This document shows, one piece after another, positions 24,101-39,100 of a DNA stretch of 64,000 nucleotides. The notes beneath the pieces are model-generated. The model made no database searches. It saw nothing but the letters and a program-made list of their open reading frames with translations, and was not told the DNA's origin. The stretch spans positions 12,666,001-12,730,000 of the forward strand of contig OY754469.1 in the NCBI GenBank assembly GCA_963575645.1, written 5' to 3'. Source of the stretch: Xanthostigma xanthostigma (taxonomy: Eukaryota > Arthropoda > Insecta > Raphidioptera > Raphidiidae). Every line of letters starts with the position of its first letter. Within the stretch, counting starts at the first letter, position 1. Position numbers and translations under genes: made by a program.

Positions 24101-27100
24101 GTTTTTACAAAAATCTGCACCTTTAATTGCTAAGAAATGCAAACGGATTTAGGATCAGATCAAATATATTTACAGAAAGGAGTACTTGACCTTAAGGATA
24201 GATATGGCTAAAATAGCTTTCTTAAAAAGCTTTAACGTGAATAACTGCGGAAACCAGAGTCTATATTTGATTTTTTCTTTAATTTCAGTACGGCTTTGTG
24301 AACTATGCTCTGGAACTGTTGGTCGTTAAGGATTTCGGTGAAGAAACGTGGGAACAAATCAAGTAAAACATTTATTTTTGGATTAGAGTAGATTATAGAT
24401 TATTATAGACGCTCAACACTTTAGGTTATCAGCGTCTATACATTTATTTTTTAACATGCATGTTTTTTAGATTTTTTTCAAAATTATAAATATTTTATTA
24501 TTTAATATAGAATAGAACTTTTACAATTTTTGTACGCAAATAATCAGTGCTCCATTTGTTAAAAAAAATAAATATGTGACCAAAAAATGATAATTGAATT
24601 TAATTTATCGAATGATTATTGTTTATATTGCCCTAGAAATTTTTATTGCGCAAATATTCGGTCGGAAGAATGACGATCAGCGCGCAGATAGACCCAATTA
24701 AATGATTTACAGACTATTTTTGTTCAAAGAACGCTCGTTAGTCATTTATGCAATAGTAAAAAGTCGACCGACTAAAAATTATCTGTCACCATCCGGCCTT
24801 AAGAAATGATTAAAATTTGTTAAAAGAGAGGTTTTTCTCAAATTTTGAACATTCTGGACATTGGACAGTCTCATTGTTGAAAAAATAAAATTCAATATAT
24901 ATTTTTTAAATTTTAATGCATGCAATCAAATGGCAGTCAATGACATAAAACAACAAAATACTCATAAAATCAAATATAAGTCATAATAGGATTAATTTAA
25001 AAAAAAAAAACTATAGGTATGCTTTGAAATATATTATACATGGTGAGCGGTAATTGCTCGTATTCCTCTCGGGAGAGGAAACTATGATTAATTTGGAATG
25101 ATTAATTAACCTCTATCACTTGTGGCTCCGAAATGCGCCATTTTCGAGACAATCTACTTCGATTTTCTTTTTACAAAAATCCGAATTATGGGAGTTAAAA
25201 AAATTCTCACTTTTTGACCTGGAATTGTTCCATGATCTGATAACATACTAATTGGCAAAGCTGCGTAAAGCTAAAAACCACGAAATTTACTGTTAGATTT
25301 TATGTTGTGTGTTAAAGCTTATAATAAATAAAGAAATAAAATAAAAATTCTCAATAAGTTAACGGCAACCATATATTAAATTAGGAGGCTTATGTTTAGA
25401 GTTTTCCCCGCACCACATACCCCGCAAAAGTACCTACCCAACCTCCTTAAGCGATTTTCCCGTTTGGCTACAAAAACGAGTACCTATAGTCCCGAATATT
25501 TAATCGTAGTCCGTTTCAGAAAAGATGCAGAAGTCAACATGGAAGGCCAGTTTCTGGTGAGGCAGATTTATGAAGACGAAATTACCTACAATTTAATTTC
25601 GGCGGCTGTTAATTTACTACGTAAATATAATTTTTACATTTGTTTGCTTGTCCGCGATAATAAATTCTCCTTGTTTACAATATACATAACAACTCTTTTA
25701 ATAGCATATAAACACGAAATTATAGAGGTATTAATAAACGTACAGACGCGAAACTTCCTGTTTTACGGCCCAATTTCTGAAAGATGGTCTGTTTATGTAT
25801 TTATAAAAATATTTTTTTAACTTTTTATAAACTTCATCGTAATATAAAACTGCATAAAACATTAATGTATGGTTAATGAAAATATTTTTGCTCCGATAAT
25901 AATTCATTATTATAATTAAAATTTTAAGTCATAAAATGAAAAAAAAACGCTGCAGAAAATAAAAATCACAGTAGAGCGTAAATGAAACCGGAAATAATAC
26001 AATGGTCAATGTAGACTAATATCTAAACATACATTGAAAGAAAACCCAGTTTTTTTTAACATCTCAACTTTTTACATAGCTGAGGAGTATTAGCATTTTT
26101 TTACAAAATTTTGAAAGTATTGTAGGTATTTCACAAACTAGCGCATAAAAGAAATTGGATAACCGAGAGTCTATTGTATTTTTGTATACTGGATGCGTCC
26201 GAAAAAACGCCCCCAGCTATAATTGTTTAATTTATTATCCAAAACAAAATAAATAAATAAAAAAAATAATTCTAAAAAAACTACAACAATACCCTAATTT
26301 TTTTCAATATACACTATCGTCAATAAAATAGTTTCTTTTTTTTATAAAAATATATTTCACTATTCTAGAGATTCCAGCAACAGCCATTTTGGAACTATTT
26401 GGGAAAACATTTTTCGAATTTTGTCAAGATTCAGGTTATGATAAAATATTGCAAGTATTAGGAGCAACACCCCGAGATTTCTTACAAGTAAAACTATTAC
26501 ATCTTTTCAATCACTCCCCGTTTTTTTTATTCGTTGTATAAAACTTTTTGACGTTTCGTAGAACTTGGATGCTCTTCACGACCATTTGGGAACATTATAT
26601 CCGGGGATGCGAGCGCCAAGTTTCCGGTGCACGGAAAGGCCCGAAGACGGTGCTCTTGTTCTACACTACTACTCTGACAGGCCCGGACTCGAGCACATTG
26701 TTATAGGTATTGTTAAAGTGAGTCAACTTTTTACATTGTTGGAAATTTTTTTCATTGTTTGGAAACCTTAACAATAACTTAAATGATTATTTTCAAAATT
26801 TCAAGACCGTTGCAAGCAAACTTCATGGAACGGAAGTCGAAGTCGAAATATTGAAAACAAAAGAAGAATGTGATCACGTGCAATTTTTGATCACCGAAAC
26901 ATCTGGACCCGGGCGAGTTTGTCATTCAGAGAAAATACCAGAAATTGAAACTCTTTCTCTCGGTAATAAAGAAACAATGTTTTTAATTTATGATTCAAAT
27001 AATAGATAGCGTTTAAAAAGGTTTCCACTATATTACATTTTAATAGCTTCTAATTTATGTCTCCCTGAACGGCTTTCTAACAATCAAAATCAATATTTAT

Positions 27101-30100
27101 GTGCATAGGTATATTTACTGTAACTATTTTTACCCTAGGGTATTTACGTGTCCCCAGAGCGGTTACGGTGGTTATATTAATCTATATATAGACGATTTTA
27201 TCACACCTGTACTAAAAAAAAATTAAATTTATGTAATTTCCCAATGATTGTATTAACTGTATATATTCAACTCATGCGCGTTATTCATGTTTTATCATGC
27301 CTAAAAACCGAACCCTAAATAGCCATTTACCGACTGGTGACAATTACTTGTCATAACTCAATGAAGATTCCTACTAGCTCGGCCATTGTGGAGTAATGAA
27401 AATAAACGTAACTATTTTCTGAGTCGTAACGAAATAATAGGTAACAACAACTCCGTTGTTACCCATTGAGGCTAAAATTGAGAGGCCGAATGTTTTCGAC
27501 ATGGAGTTTATTCATAACCGGCTAACCTCAAACCAAAACATTGAATCGTGCTGTTTGGTGCTGTTAGTATTGACAGTTTTTTTTATAAAGAAATAAATAG
27601 ATATTTACAACATCTCATTATAATTAAAACATGAATGACGCGCAATTGTTGAATAAAATTATGGGCGCAACTTGTAGGCTAAGTCATGACACGCCATGAA
27701 TGACTTAGACTTTTAGTTACGCCAATAACTCTTACTTATCAAATTTGGTCGTTTTTTTAAGCCGTTTAGCGTAAAATAATAAAGTTTTTAGGTCCGGTGC
27801 GAAGATTCTTTTTTTGTAATCCTTGTTTCTGAGATGTTTCAACTACCCAATTTCCATTGAGACTCTCACTTTCTGAAATCTGCAGAGTATATTCTATTAT
27901 TTGGCGTTTTTATTTTCGTATCGCAATTGCCTAATCCGGCCCTGACAGTCTAAATTTGATTTTATCATACAATTTTAATATCGTTACCGACATTCAGTTT
28001 ATTCTAGCGACTCTTTAGCTTTAGGTTGTGGATTATTACCGGAGCTCCGGGAAAAAAATTTGCCGTCACGTCGTGGGACGCCTGGCAGATGTGAAACATG
28101 CACTTAAGCGAAATTTTAGTAACTAAATTTCGACGTGTAACTAAATTTTTCCCTGTAACTAAATTTCACCCTGTCATATTAAAGACAAGTATACTATAGT
28201 GACATGGTCGGATAGAAAAGCACACGCAACACACAGCTCACACAGTGTATAGTGTACTAGTATACGCGCGCGCACACACTAGGGAGTCAAAAGCGGTGGC
28301 GGAGAGAGGGAGAGCATCACGCCGTTTGCCGTGATGTTTTACTGCCAAACGCGCCAATAAATGTTTCACATAAAAAATTAGAGAACTGCATAAAGTAGAT
28401 TTCTAATAACAATGGCGATTATCTAACTATGCTTAAAATTATGCATACAAAAATACAGAACAGTTTAAAATTTAACTATTTTACACACATTTTTGTGTTA
28501 CAGAACCCAAAGTGAGTCCAGCAACGTTCTGTCGAGTTTTTCCGTTCCATATTATGTTCGATCGCGATTTGAAGATCATTCAAACCGGAAGTACTGTGGC
28601 CAGGGTTATACCACGTGTTACCAGACCAGAATGCAAAGTTACAGATGTTTTAGACACGGTAAAATGTTCATTTATTTCATTAAATAATTCTTAATATTAT
28701 GTCAGTTCAAAATTCAAATGGACATTAAATACACGGGCGTACTTTAACTTAAGCTAAGGCCGCTGTACTAATGAATAAACTTGTTCAGTAAGATTTGAAA
28801 AATAAATAGATAGATAAATTTATTTCGAGAATAGCATAAAAGATGTGAAATATATGTTACGGTTAATACAAGAAAGTAGTTAATTCGCGAATTAATCAGC
28901 TAATTACCCGAATTAACCAATCCTTGACGTTGGTTAATTCGGGTATTAGCCGGTTAATTCGCGAATAAACTACTTTCTTGTATTAACCGTAGTTCGTAAC
29001 ATATACATTACATAAATAATAATTAAAATACAGATAACATTAGAACTCGTCAATACAATAAAAACATTTATCTATTAAATATTTTTTCAATTGTCTTTTA
29101 AAATGTGATAGAGGCAGGTCTTTAATTTCACTCGGAACTTTATTAAAAATACCAACTAAATTAAAATTTACATTATTTCGATACATAGAGGATTATGGCA
29201 GTGGAGTACGCAGGTTGCCAGCTCGTCTGGTGTTCTTATTGTGTAGAAATATTTGTATTAAAATAATTTGAATGTAATTTCACAAACGCAGACACTTCAT
29301 AAACATACATCAAATAAAAAGTTAAAATTTTATAGTTTTTAAAATAAGGTTTGCATGAGGTTCGTGGACTGAGCTTAAACAATGCTCTGATAGTCTTTTT
29401 TTGTAGTATGATAGACCACTGCACTCACTTGCGGCTCCCCATAAAATAATGCCGTAATTGATCGAAGAAAACACAAAAGCATAGTAAATGGCAGTGGCGG
29501 ATCCAGGATTACGGCAAGGGGGGGGGTCTTGAAAATTTTTTACTCCTTTTGCGGAGAATTCATGAAAAACATGAAAAGCTTTTTTTTTATTGCGCAGTAA
29601 GATTTTAATTTGGGATTTTTTATTCTCTGAAAGGGGGGGTTGAACCCGACCCCCCCCCGTGGATCCGCCACTGGTAAATAGACATTAAAACGTGATAGTT
29701 ACATTGGAGAGATTCCTTATCATATAAACATAACGAGCAAACATACCCTTGAGGAAATCTATATGAGTTTTCCATGAAAAATTAAAAAAATATAAAAATA
29801 CCCAAAAATTTTATATTAGAATAAATTGTTATGTTATAGTTACCATTAATGCCTTTACCCATAGTCCTCCGAAAATTGCCGGTTAAAGAAACGTCTTTTC
29901 AGTTAGTCCAATTTCACTGAATTTATTATTGTTTATTATTAAAAAAAATAACAAAAATGTATCACTACCGACACGGAACTTTTCAAAATTAAAACTAATT
30001 TTTAACAAAACACTTCTCATTGACATTGAGACGTGTTTTAGGTATACAGACACTAACCCACGCACAGTAGTAACGACAGAAACCCCAAATTTATAAGCGC

Positions 30101-33100
30101 AAATTCTCTCATTGAGAATAGTAAAAAAAATTACATTAGAAACAGTTGACATGCACTCTAAAACACGATTTCATTATAGTTTCGTTATTTATACAAATAT
30201 GCCCCGTTAGCGTTAAATATTTAACGCAAAGTCTAAAAACGGCTCGATCACCCTAAAAACTTTCACTTCATTTATTATTTCCGACACGAGGCATTACAAA
30301 ATTATAACTAATTTCGATAAAACTGTAGGTATAGCTATTTTGAACAAAAAGAATTGCATAATACTTCAAATGACATTGAAACTGGTGTTATCCTGCTCGT
30401 ATGTAGGTATAGTCTGATCACTGGAAGTTGAGAACCGTAGACAAATAGTAAAAAATGGAATTCTTACAATTTCATGTCTGTCTTTTCGTATTTTACAGCC
30501 TTATAGCTCCGTTATCCAGTGCCGGATTAAGACTCCTTGATGCCCTAAGCATTTCTTGCTTATGGGCTCCCATCTCTAATAGGTTCAGTTTATAAAAAAA
30601 AAATCAAATTGATAGAAAAAGTTAGAGCATAGATTTTTAGGGAAAAATTTGAATTTTACAATCAAATGCTCAAATTAAAAATTTGGCTAAAACTTTAAAA
30701 TTAAAAAAAATTGAAACATTAAGAAATCATGGTTTTTTCGTTTCCATTTTCAAAAATAAATTATTATTTATTTTTAACTTCTCTACTTCTAAAGACATCA
30801 GTAGATCAAATTTTTGAGAACGTGATAAAAAGAAAAAAAAATTGTTGACACGGTTTAGTGAGGTACTTTTCATTTCTGATTTGTGCTTCTTGGTGCCCCC
30901 TGAGACGTGATGCCCTAAGCAATAGGTCATATGCATGAGACTCCAAATTGGTTTAAATTTTTATTTGGAAATATATTTTGGTCTCTGATCATATCGTAAT
31001 GGTTATTTTATTAATCTAATCACTGAAAAAAATACAAATAATAAAAAAGAAATGTAGAAAATACGCGATATTTTCGAATTTTCAAAACGCAGCGTGACGT
31101 CAGAGTATATATCAATAACAGTTTCCATTGCGACTGTGTCGTCTCACAGTAAGATTATGTCAATATTTAAAGAAAACAACAAATAAACTTCATTTAGAAC
31201 ATAGACAATTTGACATCAAGGTTGACACGCATCATATATCATGACGTCACATAAGCCCGCCAACATGGCCGATTGTTTAAACTGTCTATTTATAATTGTG
31301 AAATTTAATATTTTTTTTCTTATGATAATATTACATTTTTAAATGATTATCAATTTTTTTCCCTATTATGGTTGACTAAATAATCTATTAAAAATATAAA
31401 AAAATACACATGCATATGACCCATTGTTTACTTTTCTTATAGGCTAATCCGGCATTGCCGTTATCTGTCCAGCCTTCCTGATTAAATTTTTCAAAAAAAA
31501 TATTTATAGGGATAGCATTTCAAAAAATAATTTTCGCGCATCCCATTGGGTGGGGTATCGTTGGACAGGTCTATAAAAATACAACAAAAAGTGACTTAAT
31601 ATAGTCATAGGTGATTTCAGTTTGTAATGTATGTTTTTTTAACTTGCTGATGGGCCTTGTCAAACGTTAATTATTTTGTTTCGAAGGTTCGACCACATTT
31701 GGAGTTAACTTTTGAGAACATTCTTTCTCACATCAATACAGTCTACGTCCTGAAAACCAAACCGGGGACAATGGAAGTCGACGTATCCGAAGAATATTCC
31801 TTGCTACGTTTAAAAGGACAAATGCTTTATGTACCTGAAACGGATCTGGTCATATTTCTCTGTTATCCAAGCGTCATGAACCTCGATGATTTAACTAGGT
31901 AACGAAAAAAATATTCACTTCAAAGTTTTATCATCGTTCTTATTAATTTGAGAGTATTGAAAACTTCGGATAGGTAAATAAAAAAATGAGTATTTACCAT
32001 GTATCTAATAATATTAACTATATGAATCAATGAATCATTGTCTATCTACTCAATGTGCGATGAGCGAAGGTAACAAAGCGTATCGAAAATATATCTGCGT
32101 CTCTTTCTTCGATGTAATTCCCTATGAATTCTCCGATGATAGGATTGGTTGATGTACATGCATTCAATCTGAATAAAGTATCTCTGTTTCAAAAACTTTG
32201 TTTTTTTCTATGACGTTAACTTGAGCGTACCCAGCTTTTGGCCCAGGAAGGGGCAAATTAGAAATTTCTTAAGCCGGGTCCGCCGTGCTTGTTTTGCCTT
32301 CCTGGATACGCCAGTGTTTACGGCGTAAAAAAAGGAAGAAGTATATATTTGCACCCTAATGGTTCGATTGCGATTTTATTCCTATTAATGCTTAGTATAG
32401 AATAAAAGTATACGTAGGCATGTCAAAACAGAGCAGTCAATAGTGTCTCTGTTTCAAAAACTTTGTCATTGTCTATGACGTTAAATTAATTAATTTAATC
32501 GTAATTGTATTAATAAGTTGTACATTTTTAGACGAGGGTTATACATAAGCGACATACCGCTTCACGATGCCACGAGGGACCTTGTTTTGATGTCCGAACA
32601 GTTCGAAGCTGATTATAAATTAACACGAAATCTTGAACTCTTAACTGACAAGCTGCAACAAACATTCCGCGAGCTCGAGGGTGAAAAACAAAAAACAGAC
32701 AGGTGAGATTATCTTAGTCGTTCCAAACGTCTTTCTTAGAATAACTTATACGGAAGGCTCGTCCATTAATTCACACTTTTAAAATAGTTAGGGCTTTTCT
32801 AGTCTTCAAAACTGAAAATTCACTGTGATACAATAAAAGATAAGATATCTAAGGTTGTCCACTTTGACTGAGCAGCGCTACCCGTCTAATAAAATGAATT
32901 AGTAAGGGATAGGAATAAACCTTCCATAAGTATGTCTATCCCAAGGCGTCTGTTTGGAAGGGATAGTCAAAACGATCTAAGCGCACGAGGTGGACAAATG
33001 GAGAAATAGTGGTGGATGAGTTTTGATTTATTTAAATTGTGAATTATCGAAAAAACGAATTACTGTATAAAGTATAGATGTATTGTGCAACATACTTAAA

Positions 33101-36100
33101 GAAATAACCTCTTACTTAGTTAAGTATGCTTTCACAACTGCAAGAAAAGTTGCCGATACACACTTCATTAATTACCTATTTTTATTACAAATAGTGTTTT
33201 AATGACTGGCTAGTGAATACCCATTATTAATTTTAATGTTTACCACATGCCAAATATTAATAATAATAAAATTGATACATGAAATTCTAACAATACCTCT
33301 GTTTTTCAATATTTCCGTGAATATTTGCACAATTTTTGAAAATATTTAAAATCAATTATTTTCATATTAAAAGTTATCAAACACATGAAATCATTCATTA
33401 AAACATTCTTATTGAATTAAAAAATAAATATTTTTTTTGGGCAAGCTATTTTGATTATTTAAACGCGCCATTTTTTCGCGGGAGATATGTGACGTCATAT
33501 AACATGTCGACAATTTTGTTTAAATAAATTTGTATTGAAAAAGAGGCAATAATTCTAAGGCAACCATATGTTTACGTGTTTTTTGACGTCACACTATGCT
33601 CGAATTAATAGCATTGCTTTTCGATATTTTATATTTCGCGCGTATTTATTGCATTTTTGTTTAATTAATATATATTATTTAGCAAAAATTTAAAAAGAAA
33701 AATTGGTTGTCTGTAAAGTCGGTTTACGGACAATAGTTTTACGTGATAACGTCATAAAGAAACATTGATGAACTCTCTGACGTCACGCGAGAAGAGAGAG
33801 AAATGCGTACAAGCCGACGCTTGGGCCGATCGTGCCTCTCTATCGCTTATACCGCGCTCTCGCTTGCACGCTCAGGCTCAGGCGGAACGTGACACTTTTT
33901 CGTGCGTGCAGCCGGTGTTTCATCAATTTATAAGACGTTATCACGTCAAAAAACTATTTAGAGTTTAATCAATTGCAATAAAGATTACAAAAAAAAACAT
34001 TATTTTAAACTAAATATTACATGCATAAGTATACCCTAAATATGATGTAATTTATTAAAAAAAATATATTTTTCGTTTTGTTCTAGATTGTTGTATTCAG
34101 TGTTGCCGATAAGTGTAGCCAGCGAACTGCGTCATAAGCGACCCGTTCCAGCTAAGCGATACGATTGCGTTACTCTGCTATTTTCAGGAATCGTTGGTTT
34201 CAGTTCGTATTGCGCAAATCATACGGACTCAAAAGGTGCTATGAAAATAGTAAAAATGTTGAACCAGCTGTACACAACGTTTGATGTATTGACTGATCCA
34301 AAAAAGAACCCGAATGTTTACAAGGTATACCAAACTTTTCGTGTGGTCGTACTTCTTCTCCTCCTAAGCGGCTTAACCGATTTTGATGATTTTTTTTGTA
34401 CCTATGGGGTCATCTACAATCTAGATGGTTCTTAGCTATAGTTGTATCCGCTGTTGTTGAGACCCAGATCTTGTTTTTAATTTTTTGACCAAATTTGTTG
34501 ATGTTTTTTTGGATTTCTCACATAAAAAAATATATAATCTCAAATTGTAAGCCTCCCAGCACCTTTCAATATTTTAAATTCGGGAGAAACCTGGCCGGGC
34601 TTCGTGTTTTGTATAAAACTCAATAGATACTGATGCAAGCGGAAACTTATGGCTGTGCGAATAAATTCATAATATTATGTACGTGCGGTCCCGTCCGGTT
34701 TCACCCGGGTGTAAAAGAATGAATGAGGAAGGGAGGAACATGAGCACACACATTCATCTTAGTTTACCGAGATGAATGTTGTGTCCAAATTTCATGATGA
34801 TCGGAGTTACCGTTTTGTCGATAAAAAGCAGTATTTAAACTTTTTTAACTAATAATTTTTTTTAAAGTAATTAAGTAAAATTAAAATAAATTTAGATTTA
34901 AGCCTTAGAAGAAAGCAATATAGAAAATAAAAAAAAATAAAAATATATTCGCCCAACGTGGGGCTTGAACCCACGACCCTGATATTGACAGTCGCATGCT
35001 CTACCGATTGAGCTACCTGAGGTTGTGTTCTCACAACGCTAATATGAATATATCTAGTTAGTGCATTTCACATGAATTGAAGCTTATTTTTGAGATACAT
35101 TTTGCAACATTTTTCATTAAAGCTCCGCTCCTAATGGTCGTAGCGTAATATATATAGCCTATAGCCTTCCTCGATAAATGGGCTATCCAACAAAAAAATT
35201 TTTTTTTTCAATTTGAACCAGTAGTTCCTGAGATTAGCGCGTTCAGACAAACAAACAAACAACCTCTTCAGCTTTATATATTAGTATAGAAGTATAGATA
35301 AAAAATAAAATATTATATCGCTTGTTCTTACCAATTTTTTGTTAGGTTGAAACTGTGGGAGACAAATACATGGCAGTGAGTGGTTTACCGGAACCATGTC
35401 AAACGCATGCGCACTGCATTGCCAGACTTGCGCTGGACATGATGGATTTGGGAAGAGAAGTCGAAGTTGACGGAAATCCAGTGGTAAGTTCATTGGATTA
35501 GAAATATTACGGATTTTTTCAGTCAAGTTTTAAATCCGAAATCTCGTTTTGCCGCACAAAATAGAGACAGTAAGAGTAATTGTGCAAAGTTTTTTCACTT
35601 CTGGATTTACACATGACAACTTCAAGATGACTTTTCCAAAATTTCGGAGCATCTATTAAAATGCTCCAATCAGGGACATATATTTGACGTTAAGGGAAGT
35701 TGCTAAGAGCGTCAGACTTAACAGGGATGTACACACACCGCGTTGGTTTTAAATATGAGAAATAATTAAAGTGGACACAGAAAAAAATGATACTTAAAGA
35801 GGGCTGAAAATTTTTAGAAATACGTCCCTGACCTAAATCTAAACGTACATAATTCGAACCCTATAGCGCAAATTATTTTGTAGAATGACGTATAGGTAAT
35901 CATAATATTTAAGGATGAATTCAATTTCGTCATCTTAAAATTCACAACGATTTTTTAAAATGAAATCGGGTCTGCTAAAATTACAATATAATATCTACAA
36001 TTTTTCTTAAAAGAATTTTTTGTTGTAAATACACGTGGAACACTTTTATTGGGACTTTAATCCCGCCAAAAACAGGGTTTAAACTCGCAAAAATAAAATG

Positions 36101-39100
36101 CGGTAGAGAAGTTTTTGATATTGGACTGTACGGTTATAACTTATTGCAGATAATTTATTAGTAGATAACAAAATCTAAATCTGTGCCATGTTCTTGACAA
36201 CATAACGACCGATATGTTCATCAACACGGCAGAGTTTTGAAATGTGCTTGTTTATAATTAGTTTCTAATATCTTTTTTAGTAATATAAAATAATTATTAC
36301 AGCGTAATTACTAACTCAGTAATTAATATATTGTCAATAACATACAACATTTAAAAAAGTCAGAAAAATGTCAACAAATATTTTGTGATTGTAAAATTTT
36401 TTTAATACAAAATATTAGTAGGAAGTTTTAGTTAGGTATATTTTCTTTTTAATAATATTGTAAATGTTAAATATATCATAAATAGCTACTTAGCTGCATA
36501 ATTTATAATTAAATATTTCAAAACAACTTGTTTAATTTCACTTTTCAAGCTATGCTTTTTTATGTCTCATTTCCTCCTTGGCATTAATAAAACCAATTAT
36601 TTGCATTCAAGATACAGCAATTAATCAATCTAGATTTTACAATAGAATGCAATAATCGATAGTATTGTGATTTTTAACTATTTTGTTAATGACTTTGCAG
36701 AAAATTACGATTGGAATTCATTCTGGAGAAGTGGTAACCGGTGTGATCGGACATCGAATGCCTCGCTATTGTCTGTTCGGAAACACTGTGAATCTGACCA
36801 GTCGCACTGAAACAACGGGTGCTCCGGGAAAGATTAATGTTTCAGAAGACGCTTATAAGTAAGTATATAATACGCGCCACGAATCTAAAAGGTTCGGAAG
36901 GTAGATGCGAATGCGGGCTTGCGCTTGTACAGTCTGTTGAAAAACTACAAACTCGCAGCTCAACAAAACTAAAATAGCAATAACAACTTGACAATAGCGT
37001 ACTCGACTGTACTTTAAAGCAGGAAACCGACAAAGAGCGATCACGGCCAATCACCGACGTGCGCACGTTCCGTGCAGGTATCTGGGAGGTGGTGGGAGTA
37101 TCAACGGCTCTAAAATGTGCCTTTGCGATGCTGTTTGTGACTAACTTCCGAACCTTTTAAATCCGTGGCGCGTATTATTACAGCTAAGTTTAATTAGTTG
37201 TGACTGAAAAATAAATAGCCCAATAAGTGCGAGCTAGGTCCGTACTAGTGACTGCAGAGCTGTAGAACAACCGAAATCTTAGTTACTTAGTTAAATTTTC
37301 AAGTCTACCTACCATTACCAGCTGCCACTTACACATAATTTTAAAACTATTCATAGTAGCGAAATCGATCGACACGACTTTCTTGAGAAATATCACGACA
37401 AAGAAAATACAGAATTATTTTTAAGTTGCTTCTTTTTTTTAAGAGCGTGTAGAAATCAAATAGATGAACAAATATTTCAGTTCACTTCTTCTCAAAATCA
37501 AAAAAATGAAAAAGAAACCGGCTTTCAAAGTTTTATTAAACTTTATCAAAATTTGAGGTCGGTTCTTGCATTATGTTATGTCACTATGGAAATATGTTGT
37601 GTCATTATCAAGTATTCACAGAAATTGTTCGAAGTTGTTCCCGTTTTATGGGACACAAAGATGCGTGCGTCTAAGCCATGCTTGTAGTAGCGATAAGGGC
37701 CTTCCGCGAATTATTTGGGATGCATTTTTGATTCGTGCTATTATTTCTTCGCGTGTGTTAATCAGGCTTTTGAATTAAATAAAATTAAAAATTTAATTAA
37801 ACTTTGAACGGCAGTTTCTCTTTTTGAGTTTTTATAAAAAAGCTACTTATAGTATTTATTTCTACACGCTGTTAAAGAAGACGACTCAACTTAAAAATCA
37901 CTCTGTATGTAGATTAGTGTAGATTTATCTTATGAACAATAAATATTCTAGGGTGGGCAAGGAGGATTCTAGGATAGGCCAGGCACACCTGCACCCAGTA
38001 CCATTTTTCTCATTCCAACAAAAATAAAAAAAAATAAATAAATAAAACCGTTTCTATCCATCAAATAATTAAAATTTATAAGTTCTCGCCAAAAACACGG
38101 GTACATAATATTATTTTATTTCTTGCATAGGAATAATAATTAGATTTTTATTTGATATAATTTACAGAGCGTCAAAACGATATTTTAGGATATAATTAAT
38201 AATTTAATTTTTATAACTGATGTTCACTTAATTAGAGTTAAATGGATTCGATTCTGTTTATTTGATAATTTATAACGAATCTGAAATGTTTTTATTCTAA
38301 ACCAGTGGCGCAATTACTGAGAGGTTTCACATGCCCGCAAAGTTAAAGGACAGATTCAATATATAAGCCCTTAACATTTGTGAAGAAAATTTTCTTGTAA
38401 AAGAGTGCAGTGGTTAAGAAAAATTAAGTCGAAGGCCTCTTTTCCTATAAATCAATTCGAGGTCCCATTTCTTGTTGTTTTGCCACTGTTCCAAACAATA
38501 AACGGACAATTAAGAGATTAATAATTAGTGAATCCAATCATTATTGCTTATATTAATCGATCTAATTTGTGATAAATATTTTAGCACTAATTAAAGACCA
38601 ATTATCTTGATACGTACATTAGTACAATCAATCTGGCGAAAAAAAAATCATTTCGTATCAAAAACAACCAAAAAGGTGAAACTTGGTGAGTCGTTAGAGA
38701 ATGATGAAAAAAAGGTTACCTGGCAATGGCCACCTGGTACCTGTTCAAATACTCAAAAAAAACTCAAAAATATTTTGAAATGCATTTTTCTCGAAAACTA
38801 TCCATTTTATAGAAAAATTTATTGAACAAAAAATGTAGAGGGCATCGTTATATACAATTAATGTCATTGGTGCTATGTTGTACAACAAAAAATGTGCGCA
38901 GTAGGTGGCGCTAAAGTGCCAAAAAAAGTGTTTTTCCACTTTTTTGCCCTGAAATTTTCATTTTTCAGTTACGATTCAAATGGAAAAATAGTTCCTTTTT
39001 ATTTTATAAACAACTTTTATTTCAACATTTTTTTCATACAACTTACTTTTCATACAACTTATTTTCACTTCAACAAGCTGCAGCTTTGAAACGGTAAGTT

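Noticed and set aside
26565..27009. ORF boundaries in the 26.5-27.0 kb frames taken as gene ends
   Set aside because: They are sGC exons 5 and 6 read through short introns.
33765..33968. Near-identical 60-codon frame in both family F copies taken as a conserved peptide
   Set aside because: The DNA itself is nearly identical, so the shared frame shows recent copying and gives no evidence of selection.
34949..35023. Functional tRNA-Asp(GTC)
   Set aside because: The body is tRNA-Lys-like and the anticodon and acceptor stems are mispaired.
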